A stretch of DNA of 64,000 nt from Scalesia atractyloides (Eukaryota > Streptophyta > Magnoliopsida > Asterales > Asteraceae). Below, piece after piece: positions 42,597 through 55,712 of the stretch. The translations under genes were made by a program, and so were the position numbers. Every line of letters starts with the position of its first letter. The stretch's first letter is position 1. The notes under the pieces are model-generated. The model did not search any database, was not told where the DNA came from, and was given only the letters and a program-made list of their open reading frames with translations. The stretch is from positions 35,062,341 to 35,126,340 of the forward strand of contig CAMTDV010000012.1 of assembly GCA_947069175.1 (NCBI GenBank), in the 5' to 3' direction.

Positions 42597-45371
42597 TGTG
42601 ACATCCCGGTTTTTCGGATAACTTAAACGCAATACTTGTCGAATAAATTATGTGCTACGTATTAAACGTTTATAAGTTGGTGCGTTATTATGTGATATAC
42701 GAGTTCGTGTTTTATGTTAGTTATAATGTATAGACGTAGTAAATAAACAAATGAATCGAGCCGGCCTCTTTTCTTGCGACTCAAGGAACTAAACTTGGGG
42801 ATCAAGTTTTAACCCAAACCTTAAACTCAACCCATCCGGTCGCGAGCAAACAAACCCAAACCGACCCACCCAAGTCCCTTCGGCCGCGTGCAACCCAAAC
42901 CGCAAACCCATTCCCTCTTCTCCTTACTCTTGCGCCTATATATACAAACCCACATGCATGCTTTGCTTCACAAAAACAAAAACACAAAACCCTAATAGCA
43001 ACCAGCCGACGGCAGCCTCTTCCTTCATCATCTCGATCTGATCAGCCCTACACCATCTCTCGGTCGCGACAGCAGCTTGTTCCTTTCATTCTTTCGGTCG
43101 TGATCTAGCTTGAACATCCGAATCAGTCCCGTCCAAGTCTCGGCTTATTTACCTAGTCATTAAAGGTTAGGGTTTATCTTTTGTTACAAGATCATATTCG
43201 GATATATGTGTTTGAATGTTGTGATTGTGTTGTTTTCGGATTAATTATGTTAGATTGAAAGTTTGATGTTTGTTCGAAATCTGGAAAATATAGGCTGTGT
43301 TTTGTTGATAAAAACTAGAGATTTTGATTAGGGTTTGCATGGATATGATATATATAGTGATATATGATTGGAAAAAACTGTTCTGGATCACATATGTTCA
43401 ATACATTATCGGTTTATGCGAGTTAGTTGTGATAAAGTGCTGAAACCGGTTGCTGAATGATGGTTACAGCCGACTTCAACTGGCTGTAACTCGGTCATTA
43501 GTTGTCGAAAAAACGGATTTTCTGAAGTCTAAAACGTAGAGATTTGAATAACGAATCTAATGGCACTAGATTCATATTTTTCTGAAGTCGTTTGATATTT
43601 TTAAGTGGCCAATTAAGAACAGTAACTAAAGCTGTGAAAATCCTGAAATTTTGTTAGTTGTTTATCGAGTTGGATTTAATAATCTGTAGGGAGTCGAATC
43701 ATGAAATTTGTACAGCAACTAGGTATGGAAATTTTCGGGCAACTCCAACTGGAATTTTGTTAATTGGACGATCAGTGATTTTTGAATAAATTCTTCCGTG
43801 GACTACAGTCAGAAAGCGACGAATCTGACTGCAGCCTAGTATATTAATATTTATGGTTAATTGGTAAAGTATTAGGACTTGAAAAATTTATATAAATTTC
43901 TACAGTATAATTTTCACCTGCTGTAAAATAATTGGAATTTTTAGAACGTTGGAACTATTTTATAAAAATCCTAGAAAACAGCCGAATTATGAGTATGTAA
44001 GCTGAAACTTGATAACTTGTGAATGTGTGCACCAAAGTGTTATATGGATTGGATTATGTTCATGATAAATTGTTTTGATTACTATGTTCACATGAGGATA
44101 CTTGCATGCATGTTTGAGTGTTAGGAATTTTGATTGTGTAAATCACTTTGTGCGTAAATTATGTGTAGAATTTTGTATTGGTGTGTTCACATACTGACTT
44201 GAAATCAATTGGTTTGTTAGGACGCAATTAGCGGTCCCATCCTTTACGACTTCTTTGCTACACTAACCGAGCAACTAAAGGTGAGTTCACGGCCCCTAAT
44301 TTTATCCGGTTTTAAACAACAGGGGGAGAAACATGTATACACTCTTCAAACTCAATCTCTTTACGTTATACGAATTTAACGTCACATAACTATTCGGTAA
44401 CTAAGTTGATGTTAATGTAATGTTATGGTCACTAAGCAGCTATATCACATAAGTCCTCGACAATCTCTCGGATCGTTAGTATTGGGTTTTAATAGCGGGG
44501 AAATTATAAGTAGTACTACTGGGCCCGACAAGCCCCATCCGAGCTAGTCGCGCTAGCCGACCGGGTATGGTCAACGGGTGAATAATTTGGTCTAACTTCG
44601 CCATGGTCAGTGATAGGCCTGGCAACACGGAGGCACAACAGTCAGCTTCGATCGCGAACACTTACGTGACATGACTTTAGGCTAGCAACCTATATATGTT
44701 AACATTAAACTTAATTACGAATCAACTATATTATCCCAGGTTGGGGATAATGGAAACAACAACTATATTATCCCGGGTTAGGGATAATGGGAACAACAAC
44801 TTTATTATTCCGGGTTTGGAATAATGGAACCAACATCATTATTATTCCGGTTAAGGAATAATGGAACTATCGGTATTATTCCGGGTTGGGAATAATGGAA
44901 CTAAATCGTTATCCCGGGTTAGGGATAACGGGGGAAACAAACTCATAACCGAACAAACGAATTTATGAAAACCTGTGAACTCACTCGTCTTTAATGTTGA
45001 CACTTGTTTCTTTACATGTTTCTCAGGACGCTAGGAGCTCTAGGTGCACTCACATGCATTGAACAAGACATCTTTTATCGAGTCTCATTTATAAACATTG
45101 TTTTGGGTTTTTCATTTGTTTTGGCGTTTGTGTTGGCGCCCGTTTCACTACTTATTTTATGCTTCCGCTCAACCATAAAAACTAATGCTTCCGCTAAACA
45201 TTGGTAACTAACTAAGACAATATAAAATCTACGATGAATGGTTAAACGAATGATTTTCGGAAAACGTATTATCAAATCATATAGAGTCGTTCGACGTACT
45301 AGTGTTTCAGATTCTGGTTTGTTCACACGCCTCGCGGTAAAACTCCGCAAGTGGAAATTGAGGGTGTGACA
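42597..45371 (+). repeat. Tekay-1 3' LTR
   Basis: 2775 bp and near-identical to 34025-36788, including the TATA box (42937-42944), the palindrome array (44730-44929) and the candidate intron (44281-45026). Small differences include single-base insertions (ctctcggtcgcg versus ctctcgtcgcg) and short insertions near 44513, 44965 and 45009. Confidence 0.95.
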
Positions 45372-47466
45372 GTTTGAATAACTTTCCAATTTTAGCTTGA
45401 TTGCCTCATGCTCGCATTTGGCAATGGCTAACTCCTTTTTTGTTTCTTCAAGGATATTAATATAATTATTAATACCTGTTTGCTTGTTCAAAACTGTTTT
45501 TGTTAATTCTGAAACGCTTTTCTTAAGAGTCTCGATTACATATTTGAATTCTTTTTCATTTCGAGTTAAAGCCAGATTTGCCTCTTTGCATTTTGATAGT
45601 TCAACTACTAGACTTTGATTGTGACTGTTTATTGTTTCAAATTTAGTTTTTAAGTCAGCACAGTCATTGCATATCTTAGGAGAGTCGGATTGTACCTGAC
45701 TTGTTGAAACTGCAACATTAGCTATGAAAGCAGTATGATGAGAAAAGGATGCATTGTTGGCAAAGAGTTTCTCTCCATTTCCTTTGATGCAACTTCTGCT
45801 TTCCTTATCAAACCACACTTTTGAATTTTCAACTTCTCTGCTTCTTTTAGCAACTCATTGACCTTAGTATCAATCCTTTCTCTGACGTCTGAATCAGATC
45901 CATAACCACCTACACTCGAGCTTTCCTCGTCAGAACTCCCATTATACCCAGAACTAACATCACCATCAAAAGAGTCAATATTGTGAACTTGTTTCATCTG
46001 ATTGATTATCTTGGCATAACACGCAGTTCCTCCTTGATTCTCGCTTCCCAACTGAACTGACCAATCACATCCTTCATTTGCTTGAACTATTAACGCTCTA
46101 CTTACTTTGTTTGAAGGCCCTGACTGGTTGGAGTTGTTTGGGTTGTTAAGAACTACTATACTTTGTTCATTGTTAACTTGAGTTGTGTTGGATGGTTGTG
46201 ATTGATTTCAGAAAGGGTTGTGATTTCCTTGCTTGCTAGGTCGAGTACATTCACGTTTGAAGTGACCTTTTTCCCCACAGTTGAAGCAAGTAACAACATC
46301 TTTATCAAATCCATTCTTTGTATCTTTCTTGCTTTCCAAACTTGTTCTTCCAGTTCTACTCATGTAGTCTTTAGCTCTTCTGACCGCTTGCAAATGCCCA
46401 TTTAATATCCATCAACTCCATCTCATCTCTGTCTATTTGTTGATAGTCTTCATTAGTCAAATTGATGTTTCCAATTTAACCGGTGACTAATCCACAATAT
46501 GCACTAACCATGGTGTTCAGAAGTTCCATGTGTTCCCGAGCAACTTCTACACTGACCTTGGAAATATGTGACGTATCAAGTCTGATGGTATTAGAATTTG
46601 CAGGTTGAAAGTTGTTAACATAGAAAGCTTGTTGTGGAACTTGAGGTGTAACAACTTGTGGTTGTGGTAGAAAGGCTTTAGGATCAAATACCTGACCATA
46701 GGTTTGAGTACTTGAACCAGCAGATTGATCTGTTTGAACTGGCTGTGGTAGAAAGGAATTAACGTTTGACACAAACGCTGTTTGAAGTTTTGGTTGCTGA
46801 GTTGTACTAACACCTGTGTTAATACCTCCAAAGTACATTTCAGGGTTTGTGGAACAGGAACTCGTTTTGCTTTTCGTATTTCCTCTTCGTTCTTGTTATC
46901 CAGCTTCTGAACAAATTCATAAATACTGATCACATCCAAAACACCTGTGTGCTTTAGTAAGTTAATGGATTAACTCCATTTTAGTGGTAGGGCATTACAA
47001 TCTCTTGTGGAGATGCAATCACTTTGTATGAATACATTTCACTAAGCAGATGATAGAAAAAGGTTGTCATATCGCTTAGTGTTTCATTTTCCATGAACAG
47101 AAAACCTTCAAACTCTTTCTTTAGCAGATCATGTTGTATTTTTCTTGTTGCAGCATTTCCTTCCCCTCTTGCTTCCAAAGTATCCCACAAATTCTTGGTG
47201 GTGGTACAGTATACGAATTGATGATAAATGTCTTTATGAAGTGCTTGTGTAAGGATAGCGAACGGCTTCTTTAAATCATAAGCCTTTTTATCATTTTCAT
47301 CTAAGTTGGCTAAAGAGGTTGGATTTGATCCTAAATTCTTCGAGAGGTTCTTTGTATGGTGTAGTAAAGCAAGTCCATAATTTTGTTCTGTATTCTGACC
47401 AAGAACATATGTATGGAAACGACTTTTCCATGAAGGATAATCATTCATATGGTTCAACTTCGGTGG
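45372..47466 (-). pseudogene. Copia C Gag, main part
   Basis: From the Tekay-1 junction leftward in protein sense: a coiled-coil-like segment (LVVELSKCKEANLAL; ETLKKSVSEL; 45680-45400), an acidic Ser/Asp region (DGDVSSGYNGSSDEESSSV, about 45900-45980), and the intact CCHC box C-FN-C-GEKG-H-FKRE-C at 46247-46288. These are followed by a Gln/Pro-rich segment and the capsid part (LWDTLEARGEGNAATRKI; YPSWKSRFHTYVLG) up to the solo-LTR junction at 47466. Frameshifts occur near 46860 and 47000. One frame reads through from Gag into the Tekay-1 LTR, an accidental chimera. Confidence 0.83.
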
Positions 47467-50400
47467 TGTCACACTCGCACATAGGTGGAAGCGCGCTGTG
47501 TGATCTGATTGATTCTCATTGCATACAATATAAGTGAACAAACTAGATGAATAAAAACAAGCTCCAATGCCATTGCCATAAATATTTCCAAACGCAACAT
47601 GAGTTGAGTATTTTGTTTATAAACCATAAAATGAAAATAAGTTGTCAGAATGTTACACATTCAAAATGCAAGTTTATAAATGATAAGGCTTCGACCCTTA
47701 TATCACCACAAGGAGGCGGTATATAATGGGCAAACCCTTCAAAAGTTGGCATGGAGACTTGACACTTGCTTTCCTTGTGTGAAATTCCCCGCATTGGTCC
47801 ACTAATTTCCTGAAATACATGTTAAGTTGAAAATCATCAAAAGTTGGCTAGTTCATGTGTTTTAACTGTATGCGTTATATCCATAAAATGTATAAGTATT
47901 TGTATCAAAACCCGGTATGTAAAGCATCAATGAAATCGTTGATCATTAATGTTTTGCAAGGACATTAATATGTGTGACGACATAGGAAGCAATCTAAACC
48001 TAGACAATTTCTTTCGATTAACCTCGACTGGGGCGACAAATGCACTCTTTAGTGTGGGTCCATGACCAAGAGTGGGGCTCGCCAACACCCGCTAGATCTA
48101 ACGTTTGTACCGTGGTCTTAAATAAGATTAATGGTGCTTAAGTTCCACCCTATTCGCACATGATCTAAGTTGTTTCATTCCTTAGCTTATCATACCATTG
48201 AACATGTATTTCCCTCGATAGTTGTAAAACAGTAAAATATTTAAGATGAAAAGGGGGACATGAACTCACTGCTTTGCTTTCTACTTTCACTGATTAACTC
48301 AAATACTTTTCTCTGGTTTCGTACCACAACCTACAAACGCGTTAGGTTTTAGTTAGACACTTCGGTCTTTGTAATGATTCATGTTCTTGTTTCTTTTCTT
48401 AAGTATTCGTTATGACTTGTTCAGTGTTTTGTTTTGTTTAGATATACATCTCGATGTATGATGCCAATAGATATACTTCATTAAGTATATATGTATCCTT
48501 GCAACGCATGTGTTGCTAGTACGGGCCCAGCCCTCTAGACTCCGTGCCTTGCATGAGTAAAACGTATATGTCTCATGGCTCCTCATAGACGCGTTCCACC
48601 CGTTTGCCTCGACGATACCATCGTCGGATATGTTCCATATATAATTCGTCTTAATTATATATAATCCCAAGTTCGATGTCTTATTACATTTTAACTTGTA
48701 TTATTTGTATGCACCATTTTATATATCATTTTGTAATTGCGATGGGTTGGTTAAAAATAAACTATTTTTAACATGTCTTGATATATAATTATTCATGTGC
48801 ATGGCTTTATGGTATACATGACCAAGTATTATAACTGTTAAGTATTATACTTATGCATCTTCCCAAGTATAGATATATTTGTATTGCGAGTATTTGTGTA
48901 TTCATGTTTGTATTTTCATGGTTGTGTATAATACTTGTATAATGGTATTTTCACCAAGTGTTAGGGGTATATGTTGACATGTATTTGTACGTATAGGAAT
49001 ACGTATTTTTCTTGTATTTATTATCCACACTTTTGTGTATACTTAAAATATATAGTTTTTAAGATATATCCAAATTAGTATATCTATTATTATGCTTGGT
49101 AAGTGTATGTACCCCAAAATAATATATATTTTTAAATTAGTTCTAGAAAAATATGTATTTTTAGTTTCCACCAAAACAATGTATTTTTAGGAGGTTTATG
49201 AAATAAATATTTTTATACACTTCAAAAATAATGTATTTTAGCATCGACGAAATATGATATATTTTATATACTTGTAAAAATATATATTTTGTCACTTATT
49301 CGGTTTTGAAAGTAATATTCACCAAGCTTCGATATATTATATATTTTAGTCCATAATTCCTTATATGGTCCGATCGTCCAATAAGTCCATATTTTTCTCC
49401 ATGGTATGGTTATGGATATATTTATATATTCTTGAAATTCTTTGTTTGCCATTTATTGTTGTATTTGTTGGTGTATATTATTTTCAAATTCCCAACTTTA
49501 TATATAGCTAATACAAACAATATACACATAACTTGTGATTTTTATGATCACTAAATATATATTTTACCAAAAATATATATTTATATCCGTTTTTATTTTT
49601 AGAAAAACCATGACTTCTTGGACTTATATTTTATACAAAAACATGGGGATTTTTATGTTTATGGGCTTTAAACAAGTTTACTTGTAAGAACTTTATAAAC
49701 ATATATTTTTCTAAGTGTTTGAATTTTATAAAAATTTTGCCATTGTCTCCCCTAGATTTAGGAGGTTTCCCATGTTTTAAAACATGTGTTTAAGCTTTCA
49801 AAACTCATCATTTTACCCATCATAACTTCAACAATTGTTCTTTATACATATTTATGCATCTTTTGATCATGATGAACTTGAAACTTTACAAAAACATGTA
49901 GTCTTTTATTTTTATGATTAAGGTGTTCATACATCTTCAAAAATGGGTTTAGTTGCTATTAATCACTAACTTTTTTAAAAATCATTTTTAACATCACGTT
50001 TATATATATTTTTAGGAAATACCATAGGTTACTTTAAACACATTTTTAAGTTCATTCACTTTGTTAAAACATGTTTGTCAAGACTCTTATCATTTTAACC
50101 ACTTGATCATCCATCCTTTAAAATATAACAAACCATTTCATCTACTTTAAAGAGTCTATTTATTTTGTTATAACAAGTTCATCATTTTTTTGATCATGGA
50201 TCTTGTAAGATCCATGTGTACACTTGTTAGATCTAAGCTTCTAGTAAGTGTACATATGATGGACATAGTCCATAGCACAAAATAAACATCTACATTTTTA
50301 TTACAACTTCAAGATAGCTTTGTTTCCTTTAGATTATGTTACTTGTTCATATGTTCATCTTTTAACGTTGATACTTTTGCATGGTGTAACTTATATATTA

Positions 50401-51760
50401 CCAAGATACTAGTAACAAGACATTAAATGAAAGATTAGGAGGCTCACTACTAGCTCTTGTGGCTAGGGAAGTGACAAGATGAACAAGTTGAAGAAGATGC
50501 AAAGGTGGTGGATAAAAGCTCCCAAGAGAGGTCCTTGAACTTCCAATGCTTAGCACCTTCTTAGATTGCCTTGAAACACCTTAGGATCACCTTAGATTGT
50601 CTTGAAAATGACTTGAAAATGGAGGTCGTTTAAAGTTGAAGTGGCCGTGAGGTTGTGGAGTTTATGGAGAAGAAGGTGAAGTGTTATTTAGGATAAGGTT
50701 TTAGGTGATAACCATCTCTTTTTATGTCTAACTTCCACACAAGACCCTTTATGTAATACCATAAGTCTTCCAACATGTTGATGACTAGGGGGACAAGAAT
50801 GTTTGGAGTCAAGGGGACAAAAGTGTTGGTGGCTTGTGGGCCACCCCTTGGCCGTCCAAGATGATGATTATGGTGGCTAACTTTGTTAAGTTTCCAAGTT
50901 AAATATTTAGTTAGGATTTTAGGGCTTAGTTAGGGGGTTTTGGTAAATTAAGGGTTTTTTATGTATTTTAAGGTGTAAAGTGCCATACACTAGTTTAATA
51001 TTGTTAAACAATGTTAACTAGTTTATATTTTATGTCTAGTTCGTGTTCGGTTGCTTAACGGGTGCTAGGTTCGTTAACGGGTCCTTAAACGGAGGTTTAA
51101 GTAACTAGTAGGGATTTTAGGGATTTTAAATCAAAACAATGTCTTTAATGCTTTTAACTAGGTGTATGATGTAGAAATATTGTTAACTAGTTCATATGAT
51201 GTTTCAGATTGTGTCCGGGTGTTTGTTTCGTTGCCGGTTCGTTAAAACGTTAACTTTCAAGACTTATGTGATATGATATGTTTTTGTGCCAACTTGATAC
51301 TTTCACTGTCTTTTAAGCACTGCATGATGTTTAACAATATTTTTGCATATTACATAAGCTTTTATTTGCTGAATTTTGCTGAATTGCTGTTTAGTGTATT
51401 TTTCGGACCGTTTTCAGTGCATGTATAGTTTCCAGAAAGTGTTAGCATTAATCCTTGCTTTTCCACCTGGGGTTTAATATATAGTTTGCATTGGACTCTC
51501 ATCTAAGTCCTAAATCTGCTATTTAGTTGCGTACTGACACTGTGCTGCCAGAGTTAGTCTAATAATTATTTCCGACGCACTGTTTTAAACTGTTTTTGAA
51601 TGGTAACCACTAAACAAATAATATGCATCATGTAATATATTTAGTGCACTTTCTAGATTGATGCCATGCAATTCACGCAATTTAATTGTTCAAAACACAT
51701 AATTGTATCATATAATTGACTGTTTAAATGTACGAAATTACCCAAAAGTGACAGTTGTCA
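47467..51760 (-). mobile_element. Solo Gypsy LTR, about 4.3 kb
   Basis: It begins TGTCACACTC (the reverse complement of a ...GAGTGTGACA LTR end) and ends near GACAGTTGTCA. It sits inside the gag of Copia C. The left flank GGTGG (47462-47466) recurs at 51764-51768, three bases beyond the CA end, so the right boundary is uncertain by about 3 bp. No PBS, PPT or coding domain is found, as expected for LTR-LTR recombination. A leader-like GTGAGTTCATGTCCC block (minus strand, about 48269) is shared with the LTR at 1-2840. The rest is AT-rich with nothing coding. Confidence 0.72.
47810..48269 (-). other. Candidate leader intron in the solo LTR
   Basis: The minus-strand donor agcaGTGAGTTCATG at 48269 and acceptor gtatttcAG|GAAAT at 47810 are spaced like the pair in the left-edge LTR. 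Confidence 0.35.
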
Positions 51761-51763
51761 TGT

Positions 51764-51975
51764 GGTGGATGATTATTACTTCATGTCTCACTCTCGCTAA
51801 TAAGAAGAGTCTGAATGCTTTGGTTTTGATTTGTCATGCATGCCAATTGATTTGCAGTAATCATGGCCGTCTGCTCAGGCATCAGTGACTTAACCCATGA
51901 GGTTGCGGAGCTAGATTGTGGTGAGTCTTGGTTTGTGCTTGAACTACACCCCCAATCCCAAGGATTTGTACCCAT
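51764..51975 (-). pseudogene. Copia C Gag N-terminus
   Basis: MGTNPWDWGCSSST at 51975, then SWVKSLMPEQTAMITANQLA, collinear with the Copia A Gag start. The frame is cut by the solo LTR at 51763 and continues at 47466. Confidence 0.85.
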
Positions 51976-52816
51976 TTGTTTGTAAAAATTTGCTTTTTAA
52001 GAAAAAAAATTTTAAAATTCCAAGGGTTAGTCTTGAAATAAAAATTTTCTTGTAAAGGTTCACAATTTCGAAATCCTTCAGTTCTCACAAAAAACTATCA
52101 CAAATAACCTGAAAAACAAAACCTCAGTTCTTCGTACGAGCAAGAGATTCTTGCGAATTATAGTTCTTCGTACGAACCAGGTTGTTCGTACGAACCACTA
52201 TTCTTTGTACGAGCAACTAATGCTTGTGAGAACAAGGTTTTTCGTGCGAGTAAGTTTGGTCTTTCGCACAAACAATCTTGTTCTTCATGTGGATGGGATA
52301 TTCGCACAGAGGTCTTTCGCTAATGTTTTGGTTTTTCAAAGGGAGGTTCTTCACAAGGGGGTTTTTCGTGAATTGGTTGGTGAGAAATTTTCTTTTGTAT
52401 CAGAATCTTGTTTCTGAGTTTTTAGAAAGTTGGCAGTTGTCTACACATATTTGGTTAAAAACAAACATTCCAAAAACAATTTTTTTAGTCAAGTCTTAAG
52501 ATTCAGTCAACATTCAAGGAATATTCTGGTGAATTTTTCGGCAAGAGCTTCACCGGAAAATATGTCCAACTGAACTTTGATAGAAAATTTTAAGAAAAAC
52601 CGTATCCTAACATGTCTCCATGTATTCTAACAAGGTATTTATGAAAATTTTCTGGATACAACATGTTTTATCTAAGTTTTAGCTAGTTATCTTTTCAAAA
52701 TTTAAGTTTCTTGTTAGATGTTCAAGAACACTTCCAGGAACCCTCACAACTTGCTCAAACACAACACTATGCTTGGTTTTAAACAAGGAAGAGAGCCAAA
52801 GCTCTAGTAACATTTG
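51976..52816 (-). other. Copia C 5' leader and mutated PBS
   Basis: Non-coding leader with a second CGTACGA cluster at about 52130-52270 (cttcgtacgag, ttcgtacgaacc, tttcgtgcgag), as in the Copia A leader. The PBS region reads TGTTACTAGAGCTTTGG on the minus strand instead of TGGTATCAGAGCTTTGG, so several priming bases are lost. The C 5' LTR begins at 52815 but is interrupted at once by Gypsy D. Confidence 0.75.
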
Positions 52817-52867
52817 TGTAAAACGGGTTTCAAGAACCCGCTCCGTTTGAAATTCAAGTAATTATTT
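52817..52867 (+). mobile_element. Gypsy D: first 51 bp of its 5' LTR
   Basis: TGTAAAACGGGTTTCAAGAA... starts right after ATTTG (52812-52816), the likely TSD. The piece ends where Tekay-2 inserted. It contains a small inverted repeat, cgggtttc-aagaacccg. Joining to 61116 is inferred from the precise TATTT duplication. Confidence 0.65.
52863..52867. repeat. Tekay-2 target-site duplication TATTT, left
   Basis: It is identical to 61111-61115 and immediately outside both LTRs. Confidence 0.85.
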
Positions 52868-54367
52868 TGTTAGCTCCATAATTCCATACAAGATCAAGAC
52901 GCCAAGATTTAACAAAGACGTTTCCTTCTACACATAAATTTGACTAAAATACCCTTATAACAAGATTTAGCAATCGTCATCATTAAAATCCTTTTAATAC
53001 CGTTTAACCAAACTACCATACCACAAATATCAACTTAATTCACTTACAAAAGACACAAGCATAAGTTCATATTTTTACAATCCAAAAAGTTTATGACCCG
53101 TTTCGCGTTCAAAACATAACCGGAAGCGTATAAGAGTAACAAGTTGTGTTCGATCCGAGCTTAGCTTGCCTTAAAGGTCAAATTTACCTACATCACAATC
53201 ACAAATCAATATTAACTCACTTTTAATTTCATATCACTAGATTACACAATCGTGTTATTCATCCGTTATGAAGTCTTTCATTCGTTGACCCGTTTGAAAC
53301 GGATCACATCATAATCATACTTCTACTCACTTGTCCGTATATGACATTTTAAATTTACAACTTAAACTTAGATTAACATAATAAAAACATTATGAATTAC
53401 CAATACTAGTAAGTGTAAGAACTTAACTTTGTCCCGTTCTGATGGTGATTCGGAATGGCTCGCACCTTCTTTTTCACTCCTAAAATGTCAAATTCAACAT
53501 GCTTAAATTTTATGTTTTCAACTCATTCTTTTATTGACATAGCATATTAGTAATTCCTTACATTCTTGACATAAGCTAATTATTACCATAACTACATTTG
53601 ATCATTGAAATCACATAAAAACCTCTATTCTAAGTATTTCATTAAACACTTAGTGTGCGTATCAAGATCAAAGCATAAGGTACAAGTATTCTATGCACAT
53701 TCTTCCTATTTCATTACATAAACTTTCATAATCGATCAAATTCACACAATGGTCAATATCTAACACATAACCATCTAACTAACGTTGTACTAAAATCAAT
53801 TTTACATTAACACTATATGAATTTGCACTAACATGACCATCATTCATCATCCTAGTTCTATCACAAATGGGTTTCCTCATGAACCATCAATATAATAAAA
53901 AATTCAAGTACATTTCCTCTTCTATATAATAATTATATCAATTATTCATACTAATTTTATCTAATTCCATAGATTTTTTGTAACCCACTTATGAAACTTC
54001 ATCAAATCACAAAATTTAACTTACCTCTTGTTTGACTAGTTGAGATGACTAAGATTAAGTGTTCATGCAGAGAGAGTGGCCTTAAATTCCTTCTTGATTC
54101 TTTGATTTGTTTGTAAAAATGAAGTTTTTCTTTTCTTGGTCTTGCCCTGTACGCCACACACATCTGATGTGTGTGTGGTGTGTGAAGTTTTTATGTTTAT
54201 TAATCTAATCTTTCTTCTATTACCTCTTTTGGCCCCTCTAGTATGAACACATATATTTAGCACCTTTGAACTTATACACTAATCATAGTCATGTTTCTAG
54301 TTACTATTTGTGGCACCTTATAATAACATATAAATAATTCGTCATATTTAAAACTTGGGGTGTTACA
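52868..54367 (-). repeat. Tekay-2 3' LTR
   Basis: TGTTAGCTCC...GTGTTACA. It contains the near-perfect palindrome cacacacatc-t-gatgtgtgtg at about 54159-54179. It is the partner of 59606-61110. Confidence 0.93.
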
Positions 54368-54382
54368 AGTCCACCCTCCTTA
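54368..54382 (-). other. Tekay-2 polypurine tract
   Basis: The minus strand reads aaggagggtggact abutting the LTR. Confidence 0.75.
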
Positions 54383-55700
54383 TGGGGGGTTACATCCCCG
54401 AAACCTGAATACATACTAAATAAGGTTGGGTAAAACTTTCGCATTTCATCTTCCAGTTCCCAAGTGAGGTCCGACCCCTTCCTTTGTTTCCATGAACTAA
54501 TACTTATTTAACTTCTTTGTTACGAAGGGTCTTTACTTGGGAATCTTTTATAGCTACCGGTCTTTCAATGTAATGCATTTTTCGTCCAACACAAGGTCAT
54601 CAACAGGTATGTGTGCTGTTTCATCCACAAGGAACTTCCGTAATTGTGACACGTGAAAGGTATTGTGAATGCCATCTAATGTTGGAGGCAGTTCTAATTG
54701 ATACGCAACTTTCCCATACGAGTTAGAATTTTAAACGACCCAATGTATCGAGGACCCAACTTCCCTCGTTTACGAAATCGAATTACGCCTTTCCATGGAG
54801 AGACCTTCAGTAATACTCGGTCTCCTACTTGGAATTCAATTGGACGTCTCCTTTTTTCCGCATAAGACTTTTTTCGATCTTGTGCTGCTTTTAATCGAGC
54901 TCGTACTAGATCAATTTTCTCATTAGTTCTTGCTACTACATCCTTGGGGGCTAGTTCCCTTTGTCCCACTTCTCCCCAACAAACAGAGGTTCTACATTTC
55001 CTTCCATATAATATTTCGTATGGCGCCATTTGAATACTACTTTGGTAGCTATTGTTGTACGAGAACTCTACTAGTGGTAAATGGTCATCCCAGTTTCCCC
55101 CAAATTCCAACACACATGCTCTTAGCATATCAACCAATGTTTGTATGGTTCTTTCTGATTGGCCATCCGTTTGAGGATGGTATGCGGTACTCAAGTGTAG
55201 TTTTGTACCCATATCTTCATGGAAATTTTCCAATAACGAGAAATAAATCTGGCGTCACGATCTGAAATGATAGACACAGGTACTCCATGGTGAGAAACTA
55301 TTTCATTCACATATATTTCCGCCATCCTTTCTAACGAGTAAGTCTCCCGTATGGGTAAGAAATATGCACTTTTCGTGAGACGATCGACAACAACCCAGAT
55401 AGTGTCGTGACCTTTCTTTGTTTTTGGAAGTTTGGTCACCAAATCCATAGTTATGTTTTCCCACTTCCATATTGGAATTTCCAACGGTTGTAATTTCCCA
55501 TACGGCCTCTGATGTTCCGCTTTCACTTGTGAGCATGTTAAGCATTTGGATACATTTCACGTTTCATTCCCTGCCATCAATAATTTCCTTTCAGATCTCG
55601 ATACATTTTGGTGGCTCCGGGTGAACCGAGTAGCAGGAATTGTGCGTTTCTTCTAATAATAGAGTCTTAACATCACAGTGGCGTAGTATCCAAGTCCGGC
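54383..55700 (-). pseudogene. Tekay-2 integrase with C-terminal domain
   Basis: The part after the zinc finger begins near 55526 (EHQRPYGKLQPLEIP). The first catalytic Asp is in ITMDLVTKLPK. SIISDRDARFISRYW carries the second Asp. A frameshift at about 55210 is followed by YHPQTDGQSERTIQT with the Glu and YGRKCRTSVCW. GDRVLLKVSPWKGVIRF and GKLGPRYIGSF form the GPY-type motif. A frame change at about 54710 leads into the chromodomain-like remainder to about 54400. D, D and E are all present but not in one frame. Confidence 0.87.
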
Positions 55701-55712
55701 CATACCTTGTTT

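Larger units (their letters stand above)
34025..45371 (+). mobile_element. Tekay-1: Ty3/Gypsy chromovirus (Tekay/Del-like), nearly full-length
   Basis: The element is 11,347 bp. Its LTRs of about 2.76 kb differ only at scattered positions by eye. PBS, PPT, a gag with three CCHC boxes and a 1101-codon pol in Gypsy order (protease, RT, RNase H, integrase, chromodomain-like C-terminus) are all present. An accessory ORF precedes gag. Low LTR divergence makes it a comparatively recent insertion into Copia C. It is defective because of two gag frameshifts, a stop before the protease and an altered protease active site. Tekay assignment rests on recalled RT/integrase style and long LTRs. Confidence 0.93.
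29154..52816 (-). mobile_element. Copia element C, SIRE-like relative of A, interrupted three times
   Basis: The 3' LTR is at 29154-29923. Minus-strand coding remnants occur at 30279-34020, 45372-47466 and 51764-51975. The leader and a mutated PBS lie at 51976-52813. The three gaps are exactly filled by Tekay-1, a solo LTR and Gypsy D. The 5' LTR is cut after its first two or three bases by D and should continue beyond the window. RT C-terminus and RNase H are deleted. Sequence and domain plan closely match Copia A. The flank GGTAG (29149-29153) is the expected left TSD. Confidence 0.82.

Noticed and set aside
45075..45818. 247-codon ORF joining Gag text to a basic tail
   Set aside because: The tail is Tekay-1 LTR sequence read through at the insertion junction (45371/45372), an accidental chimera of two elements.
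52817..52867. Reading this as the 5' LTR of Copia C
   Set aside because: After the first bases it does not match the C LTR at 29154. A TGTAAAAC start, an ATTTG flank and the later LTR end with PBS at 63149 fit a separate element D better.
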